A DNA stretch of 64,000 bases, taken from Mimachlamys varia. Its lineage: Eukaryota; Mollusca; Bivalvia; Pectinida; Pectinidae. The notes beneath the pieces are model-generated. The model was not told where the DNA came from and searched no databases. It saw only the letters and a list, made by a program, of their open reading frames with translations. This document shows, piece by piece, positions 1 through 11,060 of this stretch. The stretch is from the NCBI GenBank assembly GCA_947623455.1, contig OX392541.1, positions 11,846,719 to 11,910,718 on the forward strand, written 5' to 3'. A program made the position numbers and the translations under genes. How positions within the stretch are numbered: position 1 is the stretch's first letter; each line of letters starts with the position of its first letter.

Positions 1-813
1 TAGGTTTGGTTGACTGTAATTTCTTATCGTGATAGCGTAAACTATGCAATGATACGGCTCCGACATCACTAGCTTCTAAATATAGATTCTGTCGTTTAAC
101 ATCATGACAGAAATCAATAACTCAATCATGCAGAAGTACACCTAGAACACAACGGTATGTTCGCTTATTCAGAGCAGCCGTTTGGTCTGTTTTCGGAAGA
201 AATATTTTCAGGTATTAATCTCGGCAGACCTGCAAATGTTTATGCAGGCCTTACAAGGCTTAGTCAAGGCTTGTATGAAAACAGCAACAGAGAACTGGGT
301 CGAATCTATTTCATTAAGGAACAGGTTTGATTTGACCATTTGGATCTCGATGATCGAAAGTGACTCCATGTACATGGATATATATGGTACAAAGATTTGT
401 AGAACGGTAGACGATATACTACGCTTAAAAAGGTCGTTTTCGGTATTTGGGACACTAGAAATGATGGTCGTTGGTCGCGTCAGACAGGTTGTCGCTTAAT
501 TCAGGTCATTTATATAGTGAATTTCGTTTGGGGAAATATTACGGTCACATATGACAGGAAGTCGCTTTATACAGGTGGCTGTAAAGCAGGTTTGATTGTA
601 CATATTTAAAAGATAACTTATGTGATTACAAACCGGCGTCAGCATAGAAAAACGGGAACGATCATGTTTGTGTTCTATGTCTTATTACTGTAATAGCTAT
701 GAAAGTATGCTCATGATAAGTCAAGCATAGCTACGAAGGCAGGAAATAATCATATACGTAGCTTTGGCCCTGTAACTAGCAACATTTTCACGATTAAATT
801 GATTTCTTTACAG
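1..813. other. Upstream flank of SLC16-like gene 1
   Basis: No recognisable coding sequence or family repeat. The stretch is AT-rich and probably contains the intron before the start-codon exon, because an acceptor-like site ends at 813. The open frame at 182-499 has no family motif and is treated as chance. Confidence 0.4.
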
Positions 814-939
814 ATTTCCGTTGGACATTTCATTAACACAGCAATGCGAAGCCTAATGTCTGACGATTGAGTATGGAGGAGAACGTCACACGAAAGTCGG
901 CCCCTCCTGATGGAGGCTGGGGTTGGATTGTGGTGCTAG
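814..939 (+). CDS. SLC16-like gene 1, exon with start codon (5'UTR 814-872, coding 873-939)
   Basis: A pyrimidine-rich tract and AG at 812-813 suggest a splice acceptor, so an untranslated exon probably lies further upstream. The coding part, MEENVTRKSAPPDGGWGWIV and onward, ends at a GT donor at 940-941 in phase 1. The exon boundary inside the TM1 glycine after the DGGWGW motif matches the incoming phase of the next exon. Confidence 0.85.
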
Positions 940-3900
940 GTTTGTGAATTTGTAACATATAATACCCCCGCAAATGGCAACAATCATTGAAAAATTCACC
1001 AAATTTCGACCGATTTTAAGGGAGTTATGGCCCTTTATGCAACATAAATTGTCCGCAAAACTCCATGTGCTATAATTATATAACTAAGACAGAAATTTCG
1101 ATGTGATTATCAGTATATTATGTAGTTGTGTTTCGGCATTTTATTTTCATATTTCAACCCCGACTTAAATTGTAATCTTTTTTTGAGGGAGTTACGGCCG
1201 TTTAAAAAAAAATTAATCGAATGCGTACCACTTTCTGTCATGTTCGTTTTTACAACACTTACAATGTATAAAGCTAGAGATGTCACCTCATATCAACCTT
1301 GTTAGCCCGGATGTTTTATCAGATTGGTTTTTCTAGATTCCTCGTACATTTTGGTGCAACTTTTCTTGATTATGTGTCTTGTTTTCTTTCAGGATTTTTC
1401 GGAAGCACCTTTGTGATGGTGGGAACAGCTAAGTCATTCGGAATCCTCCTACAAGAACTTGTTGTGTACTTCGATACGAATGTAGCCACAGTAGCCGGAA
1501 TCATGGGAGTAGAGGGCATAGTGTTTACCATAACAGGTATTCTAAAAACTTATCTCGTGGACATTATTTAAAATTTATCTATTACTAAATTTAAAAGGTG
1601 CAACATATGTGTGTGTTAGGTCATCTTTAATGATAGGGGGTGGCAGACTCTGCTGGTGGATTGTGTTTTAGTCACCTAGGTTTGCTGGAACATCCATAGC
1701 CACAGTTAATCTCATTTGAGTAGTAGCACGGTACATGATATACACATTTTCGTAGTTTTCGATTTGAAATTATACAGAGCTAGTTTAATTTTACTTTTAA
1801 ATTCATAAATTAAAGGGGTTTTACGCACCTAACCATTCTGCTTATACAATTGTTCAGAAATTTTGGATTCCCACCTTTTGGCCCCTAGCATCACTGAAGA
1901 GTCCTAGGACGATGAAACAGCTGCATGGTGCAGTTTAATTCATTTTTTCGGTATACTGGATCTATTACTAAATTTAAAAGGTGCAGCACATATGTGTGTT
2001 ACGTCATCTTTAAAGACATAAAACCAAAGCAATGGATTGCCTCTTCCTAGGAATTTCGTTAGAAACAATTTAATAATAACTGAAAAAGGAGGCGTTCATT
2101 TGTATACTTTGCTTGCATTTTATGACTGTTGTTTTCTATGGAATATTTTCATGTCGATATAAAAAGAAATCTTGTACGTATGATAAAAATATTCAAACAG
2201 AAATGCACACTGTTACCTTTTAGATGTAAACAAATCGCTCTTCTCCTGGTCGGTCCATAAACATTGCTTGTTATCCCTTTATTGTTGAGGAGCACTGAAT
2301 GGATATTTCTCATCTTTCATATTTAGGTTTCCATAGGTCAATACTTGTGCTCTTTTGATTTTGGGATTGATAAAAAATGAAATATGACTGAAAGGCGGCC
2401 ATTTTGAATTTTGACAATGAACATTTGTTATCACTTTTTCTTTAGAGGTATTGCATGAACCTTTCTCAAATTCCTTGTATAGGTTCCCCTTCGTCAGTAG
2501 TTATGTATTTTTGATTTTAAGACTGATAGAACAAAATAGAATGGCTGATAGGTGGCCATCTGGAATATTGGATTTGAAAACTTCTTATTATTTGTCCGTA
2601 CAATTATAGTTGTGTCCCCTTTGACTTGGCACTGATCAGAAAAACAAAATGGCTGATAGGCAGTCGTCTTGGATTGTTGTCGCAATTCCTTACGTGGTCT
2701 GTGAAGGATCTTTCAATTGCATATGTAGATTCCCCTTGGTCTATAGTTGTGCCGTTTTGATTTTGGGTGTGATCGGAAAAAACAGAATGGCTGACAAGCA
2801 AATAAGAGGGAAAATTAGGGAAAAGACCCAACTTTTTAAAGAACAAATTGTTATCGCACAAGGTGGGCGCCTCCACCTTGGGCCTGAGGGGCGGGTCCCA
2901 ATAGATAAAATATAGTTGTTTAAAATCCTTCTTCTTTCTTAAGAGTAACAATATATGGTCCAAATAAGATCTGGAGTATCCGCGGGTGAGAGGGATTCAA
3001 CTTTGTGTTGCCCCCCCCCCCCTCACTCCTCCCACTCCCAAAAGATATTTTGTTTTTTAAAGAAATGCTTCGAAAAAACTATATGAGATGTGAGCCATAC
3101 AGACCCTCTGGGAAGTAGTTTGGAAAATCATTTACTACATCCATACGACAATTCGTGAGAAATGTAAATATTTTCTATGTTTATTTGATCTTTAATAATT
3201 AAAAATTAAAACCAAATGTTGTTTACTGATTCCTCGATTAGTGGAATAATGTATATGTATGCTGATAACAATGCGCTCATCAGTTTTTCGTATCTTCTAT
3301 TTGGTTTTAGCTCCGTTTTGCCTGGCCTTTGGACAACACTATTCCCAGCGCTTAGTTGTGATGGTAGGGGGCGTGGTTGGAGGAGTGGGCGTGTCCCTTT
3401 GTTACTTCATGATCAGCATAGAATACATCATATGTATGTTTGGTATATCAGTCGGTAAGTAACCGGTTATTATACATAACGTTAACATGATGTTACAACA
3501 TCTACAAATTACAGTCATTCTGTATGAGAAAACGAGTACAATATTCAAGGAACAAAGATTTTTTTTATTTCTTTGCTATGAAAGATAAAAGTTAAAGATA
3601 AAGAGGAGACATGATGCAAGTGTACATGAAGGGTTCTGAAATATAGCCAATAACAAACGAACAAGAAGTCTTAGTCTTCCACTTGAAAAGGGAATGCAAA
3701 AACTAAACTTGAGAAAGAAAGCCTTAAAACAAAGAGTAGTCAAACATTGGAACTCCCTGCCAAATCATTTAGTCACATCACAAACAAACATTTGTAGCCC
3801 GACGTGAAAGGCACAACCGGAATGCTACTACAATTATGAACTTGACAATAATGAGCTTATTCACTGACGTAGCATCAGCCTAGACTTTGACTATACATAC

Positions 3901-6900
3901 AGTGCGATCTGGATATATAGGCGATAGCCTGCGTTCAGTATTATTATATTATAAATCAGGTTAACTGAAAGTTAAAAAAAACATTTGTAATGATACAAAG
4001 TGTGTTGTATGTAGCAGCCTTATGTTGCTTTATGTTTCTTGTGTATTCGGATTCGAACCAGTTGTCTTGTACTGACTAGCCATTGGTCAGTAGATTTTCT
4101 TCGGAACTCCGACTTTCCTCCTTTACAATACCTGGCACGTCATTAAATTACCATAGCTTTTAATTAATCGTCAACGTGATCGTATCAGACAGTTTTCTGT
4201 ATCTTTGCCAGAGATGGCGTTTGATATTTTTGAATATGCTGATTGATAATTACTTTTTCGCTTCGTTATGCTACCTATACCTCAGTTTTCACTTTGAGAA
4301 CGCGACATTTACCCGGATGTGATCTAGATTTACATGGCGGTGAAGTAGAAGGTGCTACCGTCCGTAACTTCATAGTTCTCCAAACTAGTTTTTAATTTGA
4401 TCATTATTTGCCGTAGCATTGTCAATTTTGATTTCAAATTGTGGTTTTATGAACATTTTAGTATTCTCTGATATTCTCCTGAGTCGTATTTCGCCAATTG
4501 AATTTCTGCAAATTTAATTAAGAGTTGCATTTCCTTCTAGATTATTTTTATTTAGCCTGCAACCACAACAGATATCGGCCGATAACTACTGCCAGATAAA
4601 GCAGTGCTTTATCCGTCAATACAAAATGCTTTAATCATCAATTAACGTCGTTGCACGTGAACTTTCCAGGTTCCGACGGGGCTGCGAAATGTAAAACTAT
4701 TTCTTGATTGACTTATGAATTTATCATGGAATTAAGCTATTGATTATGCACTGGTGTAATATGCGTGAAAATTACTCTATGTAGAATTAAAAAGAATAGA
4801 AATATATCGCATTGCGTCTTGACTTTCCGAAAGTAGTAAATAGGCCTAAATGGAGGTTTTTCTACACGACATAGCCGGCGCATGACTTCAGTTAAAGAAA
4901 GATAAACAAATGGCATTTTTGCTTTGTTTAATGTGAATATCTGTGTGAAAATGATTGCAGGATAAACAAAATACACGGTAAGTATCTTACAATACAAACT
5001 TTATTTTTGGCTTGGGACGGACAAAAAGACGAAAATGGCTCACTAGAGCCCGTCGTTTCTAACCCTTGCAAAAAATGAATATTGTATTGTAAGACACTAA
5101 CCATATATTTTCTATTTATTGTAAGTTCATGAATGTAGTTACAAATGTCATTTCAAAACTGTTTTCTTCGATACCATGTTGGAGATTACGTTTGTGATAT
5201 AAGAAATTCTGGAAATAAATAATTTATGATTCGTTCAAAATCAAAAAGTCAAAAAATCAAATAAATTGCAACTGACCGATCATAGAAGTTTGTATTATTA
5301 TTCTACGATAAATTATTCGTTCTGTTGCAGGTTTCGCAAATGCTTGTCTGTTCGGTAACGGACTCGTCATTGTGGGCCAGTACTTTGAGAGGCGGCGATC
5401 CTTAGCAACAGCTCTTGCACTAACCGGAGGCAGTGTCGGCCATTTTGCTATCCCGCCTATCCTGCAGATCTTGTTGGATAAGTACGGGTTGCATGGTGCA
5501 TTTCTTATTCAGGGTGGCCTTTACTTTAATATTGCATTCTTCGGATCCCTTTACAGACCGGCTACCTCTGCACATACAAACACACACGTAGAGGACGAAC
5601 AAGAGTCCATGTTGACAACAAAATTAACAGACTCACCTCGGAAACGATTTCCGAAAGAACTAACAGATTATTCTCAATCCCATCATATGTTAAACACATT
5701 ACCGGCAACACTGAAGAAACCCAGAATGTCTCTAAGTACAAATGACATTACTGTGGACTTATCCAAACTAGACGTCAGTAAAAAGGCAAATCGGTTTGCC
5801 TACTTGTCCAAAACCGGAAGTCAGATGATGGGTTCCATAGAAAGTCTCGGTGTCATGGTGATGACAGAGAATGCTGAACGTGAACAAGCCGACATAGATA
5901 CCGGAGGAGGAAAGAAGACTGGGAAAAGATTCGTTTTCCCAAAAGTATTTCATTGGACTGTTTTTAAAATGCCAGTTGTCATCATCTATACTGTAGTGAT
6001 GTTTATGACGTTTTATGGTTATTTTAGCTTTGTTGTGTTTATGCCACCAGACGCAGTGTCACGTGGGCTGTCAAAATATGAAAAAACATGGCTGGTGTCT
6101 TTTTCCGGTATAGGTGATTTTCTCGGTCGAGTTTCGATAGGGTTTATAGGTGATTTAGGTTTAATGAAACGGTACAAGATGATGTCGCTTGTCTGTGCCC
6201 TGTGTGGGATCAATATCATCTTGTTTGACTTTGCAACCTCGTTCTGGTGGATGGGGACACACGTGTTTCTGTACGGATTATTCGGAGGGTCGTACATCGC
6301 CATCAATTCTGTTGTCCTTGTTGACTTGGTGGGACTTGAGACGTTACCGAAGGCATTGTCAACGGTTCTGCTGTTTCAGGGAGCAGGGGCGGCGGTTGGC
6401 CAACCCATAGAAGGTACGGAATTTATATATTTATTTATTTATTTTGACAGTTTTACGTCCTCACAACTTTCGGTGGACGAGAAAAGATAGAAAGAGAGTA
6501 GAAGGGATAAAATATGTAGGAGGAAATGCAAGGGGAATGGGTTGAGAGGGTGGATATAGAAGTCGTCTGGCCTACCAACCTACATAGGGACGCTATTATT
6601 TGAAGACGACCCCTTTGCCTAAAGTTGTCTTACCTAGAATTCGGTGGGGGAAGTTTGCCGGTCGTACCAAGATGACTGTACGGAATTTAAGAAGAGGACT
6701 TATATATACATAGGCTATGCCTGCTGTCCAATCCTTTTGTCAATAGGGTACGAGATAGATAATGATATTTGTACAAACAGCATAACTTACATTTTACTAT
6801 TAATGACAATGTCTATTTGAGTTGAGGAACATATAAAAGTTTCCTAGTTACCTCCTTTTGCTACATGATACCGGATTGTCTATGAGTAGCCTCCCTTGCA

Positions 6901-7427
6901 TTATTAAGGAACTAGCTAATATGTATGATACTCAGGGGTATCACTTTAATTTTTTTCATAAAATTATTTTTTAACATACGTATTGTGTAATTATCTGATT
7001 GAATCATTTAGCTTCCAAATTTTCAAATTTTAATTAAAATTGAAACAGGGGTTTTTACTTTTAGTTTGTATGTTCGTACGCTATATATTAATATTATGAT
7101 TTGGTTTTTAAATTGTACTAAAATTTATTTGCAGTGCTTTGAGACCAGAAAAACATATTCCGTTATAACTTCTATATACTCAGCCTCCTTTAATGTCATA
7201 CTCATTGTTAAATATAAAATATATTACCTGTTACAGGTGTAATCCGTGACGTCACTCTGTCCTATCAACCCATCAACTACATGAATGGGTCATTTCTACT
7301 CCTTGGCGGGTTGCTACTCATTTGCCATCCAATGCTTCTTCGGTTGTGCGGGTCCTCGAAACCCTCTCAGAACGGCAATATTCCCATGATAGCTGTGACT
7401 GCCACACAGGATGATGACAAGGGTTAG
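814..7427 (+). CDS. SLC16 / monocarboxylate-transporter-like protein, five coding exons, complete
   Basis: Joining 873-939, 1393-1536, 3311-3454, 5331-6413 and 7237-7427 gives an open frame of 542 codons plus stop. Every junction is GT-AG and phase 1. The N-terminus has the SLC16 signature PPDGGWGW (DGGWGW at residues 13-18) at the start of TM1. After TM4 comes the TM5 family motif YFERRRSLATALALTGG (from residue 136). A hydrophilic loop of about 130 residues (about 195-325) separates the two six-helix halves. In the second half GDFLGR places an Asp (about 381) and Arg (about 385) with the D-x-x-x-R spacing that MCT1 uses for proton and substrate coupling. The last exon supplies TM12 and a short cytoplasmic tail. 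Length fits the family. By family knowledge it is a plasma-membrane carrier of monocarboxylates or related small organic solutes; the substrate is not predictable. An in-frame TGA at 861-863 supports the start at 873. Confidence 0.93.
844..870 (+). promoter_or_regulatory. Upstream ORF (8 codons) ending 2 nt before the main start
   Basis: ATG at 844 opens a frame of eight codons (MRSLMSDD) with stop TGA at 868-870. It lies in a different frame from the main ATG at 873. If 814-939 is a single exon, every transcript carries this uORF just before the start, so translation of the transporter would depend on leaky scanning or reinitiation. The uORF is seen directly; its effect is inferred. Confidence 0.55.
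1393..1536 (+). CDS. SLC16-like gene 1, exon 2 (144 nt; TM1 end to TM2)
   Basis: Preceded by a pyrimidine-rich acceptor ending CAG at 1390-1392 and followed by GTATTC. It encodes the rest of TM1 and TM2, including GTAKSFGILLQEL, the usual SLC16 sequence after TM1. It is 144 nt and phase 1 on both sides, exactly like the corresponding exon of the second SLC16-like gene at 62219-62362. Confidence 0.92.
1579..2025 (+). repeat. Dispersed repeat family R1, full-looking copy with direct terminal repeats
   Basis: A segment of about 50 bp (ATTACTAAATTTAAAAGGTG and onward) occurs at about 1579-1631 and again at about 1971-2021, flanking an interior of about 340 bp. The interior (CATAGCCACAGTTAATCTCA, then ATTAAAGGGGTTTTACGCACC, then GCATCACTGAAGAGTCCTAG) recurs at 61949-62190 on the minus strand. 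Parts also recur at 8384-8610 and at 62744-62857. It lies in the intron after exon 2. Confidence 0.7.
2325..2810 (+). repeat. Degenerate tandem repeat (units of about 115-155 bp)
   Basis: A block with a GGTTCCCCTTSGTC-like start, a TTTTGATTTTGGGATTGAT core and an AAAATGGCTGATAGGCGGCC end is repeated three to four times with substitutions and length changes, in the intron between exons 2 and 3. Open frames across it on both strands are repeat translations, not genes. Confidence 0.6.
3311..3454 (+). CDS. SLC16-like gene 1, exon 3 (144 nt; TM3-TM4)
   Basis: Acceptor TTTTAG at 3305-3310, donor GTAAGT at 3455. The frame carries SQRLVVMVGGVVGGVGV, the loop and TM3 with the usual small-residue-rich helix. 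Again 144 nt and phase 1/1, matching 61259-61402 in the second gene. Confidence 0.92.
3600..3860 (+). mobile_element. 5'-truncated non-LTR retrotransposon fragment (ORF2 C-terminus)
   Basis: In the frame 3667-3802 the translation includes ALKQRVVKHWNSLPNHLV. This matches the C-terminal pattern (RVVxxWNSLPxxVV) typical of jockey/CR1-type LINE ORF2 proteins. Only the last 45 or so codons are present and no stop-to-tail structure is clear, so this is a dead 5'-truncated fragment inside the intron after exon 3. Confidence 0.65.
4040..4165 (+). mobile_element. tRNA-SINE family 1, 5'-truncated copy
   Basis: GGATTCGAACCAGTTG (B-box-like) is followed by TTGGTCAGTAG, then TTCTTCGGAACTCCGACTTTCCTCC and a CTGGCACGTCATTAAATTACCA tail. 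The same order is seen in fuller copies at 25785-26095 and 34150-34366. The A-box half is missing. Confidence 0.6.
4262..4480 (-). repeat. Dispersed repeat family R2, diverged copy
   Basis: On the minus strand it shows the same order of blocks as 16977-17215 and 23083-23313: a block ending in GAGAATACTAAAAT, a region around GGTAGCACCTTC, then GTAAATCTAGATCAC and a GTCGCGTTCTCAAAGTG block. Similarity is patchy. Confidence 0.4.
5331..6413 (+). CDS. SLC16-like gene 1, exon 4 (1083 nt; TM4-TM11 and the central loop)
   Basis: Acceptor TTGCAG at 5325-5330, donor GTACGG at 6414; 361 codons, phase 1/1. It holds GFANACLFGNGLVIVGQYF, the RRRSLA motif, the large intracellular loop and the C-terminal half up to GAGAAVGQPIE. 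This exon contains most of the transport core. The loop is rich in Ser, Thr, Lys and Asp and poorly conserved in the family. Confidence 0.93.
7237..7427 (+). CDS. SLC16-like gene 1, last exon (TM12, C-tail, stop TAG)
   Basis: Acceptor TTACAG at 7231-7236. The frame reads GVIRDVTLSYQPINYMNGSF and a hydrophobic TM12, then a polar tail ending DDDKG and TAG at 7425-7427. The G-(V/M)-I-R-D-V-T start is shared with the last exon of the second SLC16-like gene. Confidence 0.92.
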
Positions 7428-8317
7428 ATTGTGAGAGGATGAGAACAGACATCCACATGTAAGATGACACCGGTACCATCAATGTTTCTTAACAAAAGGA
7501 ATTGCCTTATTTTTAACTTTAAAATTTCCATAAGACATCCTCGTTACCCAGGAGTTGAGCTCACCTACGATTTCTAAGCCCCTGAAAATGTCATGGCAAA
7601 ACGGTAGGCACGCTTATGTAAAAACACTAATCAATCGCTAGGCTGATATCCGTCTTTTGAAAGTTACTTAGGAGCCACAACTGACTTCAAAGCTTGTCAA
7701 TTTTACCGTTAAATGACGACGAGATTCTTTTGATGTATACCAAAGGGTCGGACCAGTCTTCTTGCCTCATCAACAAGGTGGCGCACACGAGTGGTGTAGA
7801 GAGCGTTGGTGAGCGTAACCACTGGATATCGAGGATACCAAAGGAAAGCATTACAAATCTAAAGTTAAAGTAATTTCCTTTAGTTCTGTCATTTTTTTCT
7901 ACGTAGATTTCTTAAGTTAAGGAAATTCTGAAGTTAAAATCATGAATGAAACTGGGGTTAGAATTGACAGAATTTTAAACGATTTGAAATAAATAACTCT
8001 GACATCCGGGCGTTGTCTCGAGAGAGAATCTGAACCCGGATGAATTTCAGAACTCAATTCATACTCACTGATAGTGGAACCAAGACTTTAAATGTTTTTG
8101 TTATAAGTGCAATGTTAATGTAAAATGTAATGTTTATTTTTGACAAAAAAAAATACAATATGTTGTCATGTGTGTAAATGGTAGCAGTGATTTATAAGAG
8201 ATGTATTATTCTATAATGTTAAGTATTCAATGTTAATTACATACATGTACCTTTACTATTTTGAGAGAGAACGAGATATGTATTATATTATATTATATAT
8301 TGAATGTTTATAATAAA
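7428..8317 (+). promoter_or_regulatory. Probable 3'UTR of SLC16-like gene 1 with candidate poly(A) signals
   Basis: AATAAA hexamers occur at 7988-7993 and 8312-8317 downstream of the stop codon. The interval contains a MITE copy (7535-7838). Which signal is used cannot be told from sequence. Confidence 0.4.
7535..7838. mobile_element. MITE family F1, copy 1
   Basis: Inverted termini: CATCCTCGTTACCCAGGAG at the left and the inverse of TATCCTCGATATCCAGTGG at the right, continuing through GCTCACCTACG-like blocks to about 45 bp. The interior shares TGTCATGGCAAAAC, TTGACAAGCTT, GAGATTCTTTTGATGTA and GACAAGAAGA-type blocks with copies at 29341 and 45000, in inverted order. It lies in the probable 3'UTR of SLC16-like gene 1. 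Confidence 0.75.
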
Positions 8318-8383
8318 GCGTAAAATATTCCGAGATACATTTAACCTTACCCTGTGATTTCTTTTGCGTAACTTTGAGCAGTG

Positions 8384-8610
8384 GTCATTTTTATTCTAAA
8401 TTCATGATTTAAAAGGGTTTTTACGCACCTGGCCCTTCTACTTCTACAGTAGTTTAGGAACTTTCGATTCCTAAATTTTGGCCCCCTGCATCTCTGACGA
8501 GTCCTAGAAGGACGAAACAGCTGTATGATGCAGTGTAATTAATTATTTTGGAATACTGTATCTATTACTGAATTTAAAATGTGTGGACCATGTGTGTGTG
8601 TTCGGTTCAT
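8384..8610 (+). repeat. Dispersed repeat family R1, partial copy
   Basis: Contains TTAAAAGGGTTTTTACGCACC, a block similar to CCTGCATCTCTGACGAGTCCTAG, GACGAAACAGCTGTATGATG and CTATTACTGAATTTAAAATG, in the same order as 1800-1990. Confidence 0.65.
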
Positions 8611-8637
8611 CCATTTAGCATTAGATAATAGCTGCTA

Positions 8638-8886
8638 TATACTATAAACCAACTTATTCCTGCGTGCGATTAATTTTCGCCTATTTCGCGGTCGATTAAA
8701 ATTCGCGAAAATTAATCGCCGCGAAATAGTTTCAATCAGAGGTATACCAACTGTAGCAGTACTTAACTGTACGGTAAAAAAGGATTTACGACTGTATTTA
8801 TCGCGAAATTAAATAGCCGCGAAATAGGCGTCTAATATGTAAACGCGAAATGTAGTTACCGCGAAAAAAAGTTGGTTTACAATATT
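8638..8886. mobile_element. MITE family F3 (CGCGAAA-rich), copy with inverted termini
   Basis: Starts TAAACCAACTT and ends AAGTTGGTTTA. The interior is dense in TTCGCG/CGCGAA words, including AAAATTCGCGAAAATTAA. A partial copy with the same internal order lies at 11903-12010. Confidence 0.6.
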
Positions 8887-8889
8887 CAA

Positions 8890-10800
8890 CACTGGTGTGT
8901 TCAACATGTAATGTGATTAATTATTTTATCTTTGATTCATAATAGAAAGGTTTCGATATTATTTGTTTTACGTCTTAAAACCTGAAATAAGACAATCTTA
9001 CCATTTCTAATTAAATTGTTTTATGTAAATTTCTGTATACATAACAAATATTTCCATCTTTCAATGTTTAGTCAATAATACATGACAAATTGTAGGTTTG
9101 TGATAAACTGTTTATTATTTATTAATGACAATAAAATACAATCAGTTAAATTAATAGCATTTGTTCGAAATAACTCAGAGATGTTTTAATAATTTCATAT
9201 ACATGTAAGACTGTTAATTTAGCATATCTATTATTGCAAATTTCACTGCCACAGAAGGAACAGAAAGTGATCACGTTGTTCCTCATATTCTTTATAAGAT
9301 AGATAATTTTGCTCTCCATAAATATTTTTATCACGTAACTGACCCGTTCAGTCATGTCCTACGGCCATGTCATAAATATGGTATGGCAAATACGTAATGA
9401 AACTATTGTGGCATCATATGATTGTCTCGGTAGTGAAAATTGTACTGCTAAATAAGATTTGCCTGTCTTGTAGAGAAATGAATCTGATAATGTTTGGTGT
9501 ATTTTCTCAGGAATGTAAGTTATGTGATAAATAGAATCTTACACTCGTGTCAATGTAATATGGTATTTATTATGCTCGTTAAACAATTCCATATTACATC
9601 GACACTCCTGGAAGATCCCATATATCAAATATATACCAGTACGTTGTATAAAGACAGTATTTTTAACAATCTTGAGTCATGAAACCACGTGACCAAAAGT
9701 GTATTTCTAAGATAAGTATAGTGGTACATGACTGCAATAGTGTCTCAGGCCTTACGGAAATAGGATTGGAGCTTGTCTGTGATCAGCATTGTATTCTGAG
9801 AAAGACAAACCTGTTTGAATTTGTTATGCAATATTTTTTTGCAATGACGTTTTTTTTATGAAATGTGAAATATTCATATTGTAGATATGTTTACTGGAAT
9901 TCTATTCATATTGTAGTGTGTTCATTTTAACGGTGCTTTACATATATTCTCTCGGCCAGAACTGCATTGTGTATTTATTTTTCAATAGCCAAGTTTGATA
10001 AATATATTTTATATTATTCGTCCAAAAAAACAAGTTTTACTTGGCAGACCATTTGTCCATTAAATGTTGCCGAAAGAGCAGGGATATCGGTTTAACATAT
10101 TGGAAAATGTAATGATTTTACTAAATCAGTTCAACCCAGCTAGTGCCTCAAACAAAGAAAAGAAATAGATTATATTACTCCCTTTTTTTATTTATCTAAT
10201 ACCTTCCTTAGGGACCATGTTTATGTAACAGTCATATATTTATAAATATGTATTTATTTTTAAGTTTTATATAAACATATTTTCTCCCTCATATATATTG
10301 GTACCATGGCCATATACGCCGCTAGAATTACCCCCCCCCCCCAAAAAAAAAACATTTTCGCGCCGTGTAAATTTTCGCGCTGCAGTCATGCTGTTTTGCA
10401 TTGTGTTCCTATACTACTGTTATACACTACAGAGTTTTGAGTATTGTTGAATATGTTCGCTTGTGGATATATTTGCGAAGATTTACTACCAGTGAAATAA
10501 GCGAAATTTCCACACCTTGAAAAATTCCACTTTTACAGGAAGTTGTTATTTGGGTTTTCAAATTGGTGTTTGTAACAATGTGAAAAGCCCTTCGTTGAAA
10601 TTTCATGTCAAAGTACTGTAATAACACCTGTAATTGTGTATTCATTACTTGTTAATTCGGGATGGGCTTATTACGGAGCATGTGCTAATTTTCGGATAAA
10701 TACGGAATAATTACATAACCTTATAATAATTTTAAGATTCAATTACATATGCTATTCTTCTGTCTATTTTTTGTATGTATATATATACCAAAACTGTTTA
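8890..10800. other. Intergenic stretch, no gene seen
   Basis: Very AT-rich. Open frames of 60-72 codons are scattered on both strands and none has a recognisable motif. A C12-A10 homopolymer junction at about 10331-10352 is followed by CGCG-rich sequence resembling family F3. Confidence 0.4.
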
Positions 10801-10814
10801 TTTTTCAAACTCAA

Positions 10815-11060
10815 ACTTTATGCAGGTCTCCTTACTGAAAGCATTTGCTTGGGATTCGTTCTCAGATCCGAAGGTCAAAGATCAAGGTCATAGTATTTAT
10901 AAATAGAATTCACATCCTAACAAAGATTTACGAGCGATAGCAGGAGTTCCCTTTACCTATCAAACGCAAATGTCATATAATGCTTCCTTACTGGGACCCC
11001 TTGCTTGGAAGGTCCGAAGGTCAAAGATCAAGGTCACTATTACTATAAAAAGAACAGACA
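10815..11060 (+). repeat. Diverged duplicated unit with GGTCAAAGATCAAGGTCA blocks
   Basis: The blocks TCCTTACTG, TTGCTTGG and CCGAAGGTCAAAGATCAAGG occur at about 10829-10890 and again at about 10983-11036, in the same order, so two diverged units lie in tandem. Each contains two AGGTCA half-sites 7 bp apart, with a TCAAGGTCA extended half-site. Confidence 0.55.

Noticed and set aside
3011..3022. Homopolymer C and G runs (also at 10331, 20541, 45938 and 47100)
   Set aside because: Simple-sequence runs without associated structure. Some sit inside MITE family F2, and none shows a feature of its own.
5372..6490. 372-codon frame taken as a stand-alone gene
   Set aside because: It is exon 4 of SLC16-like gene 1 read past its donor at 6414. 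The apparent start at 5372 is an internal valine codon.
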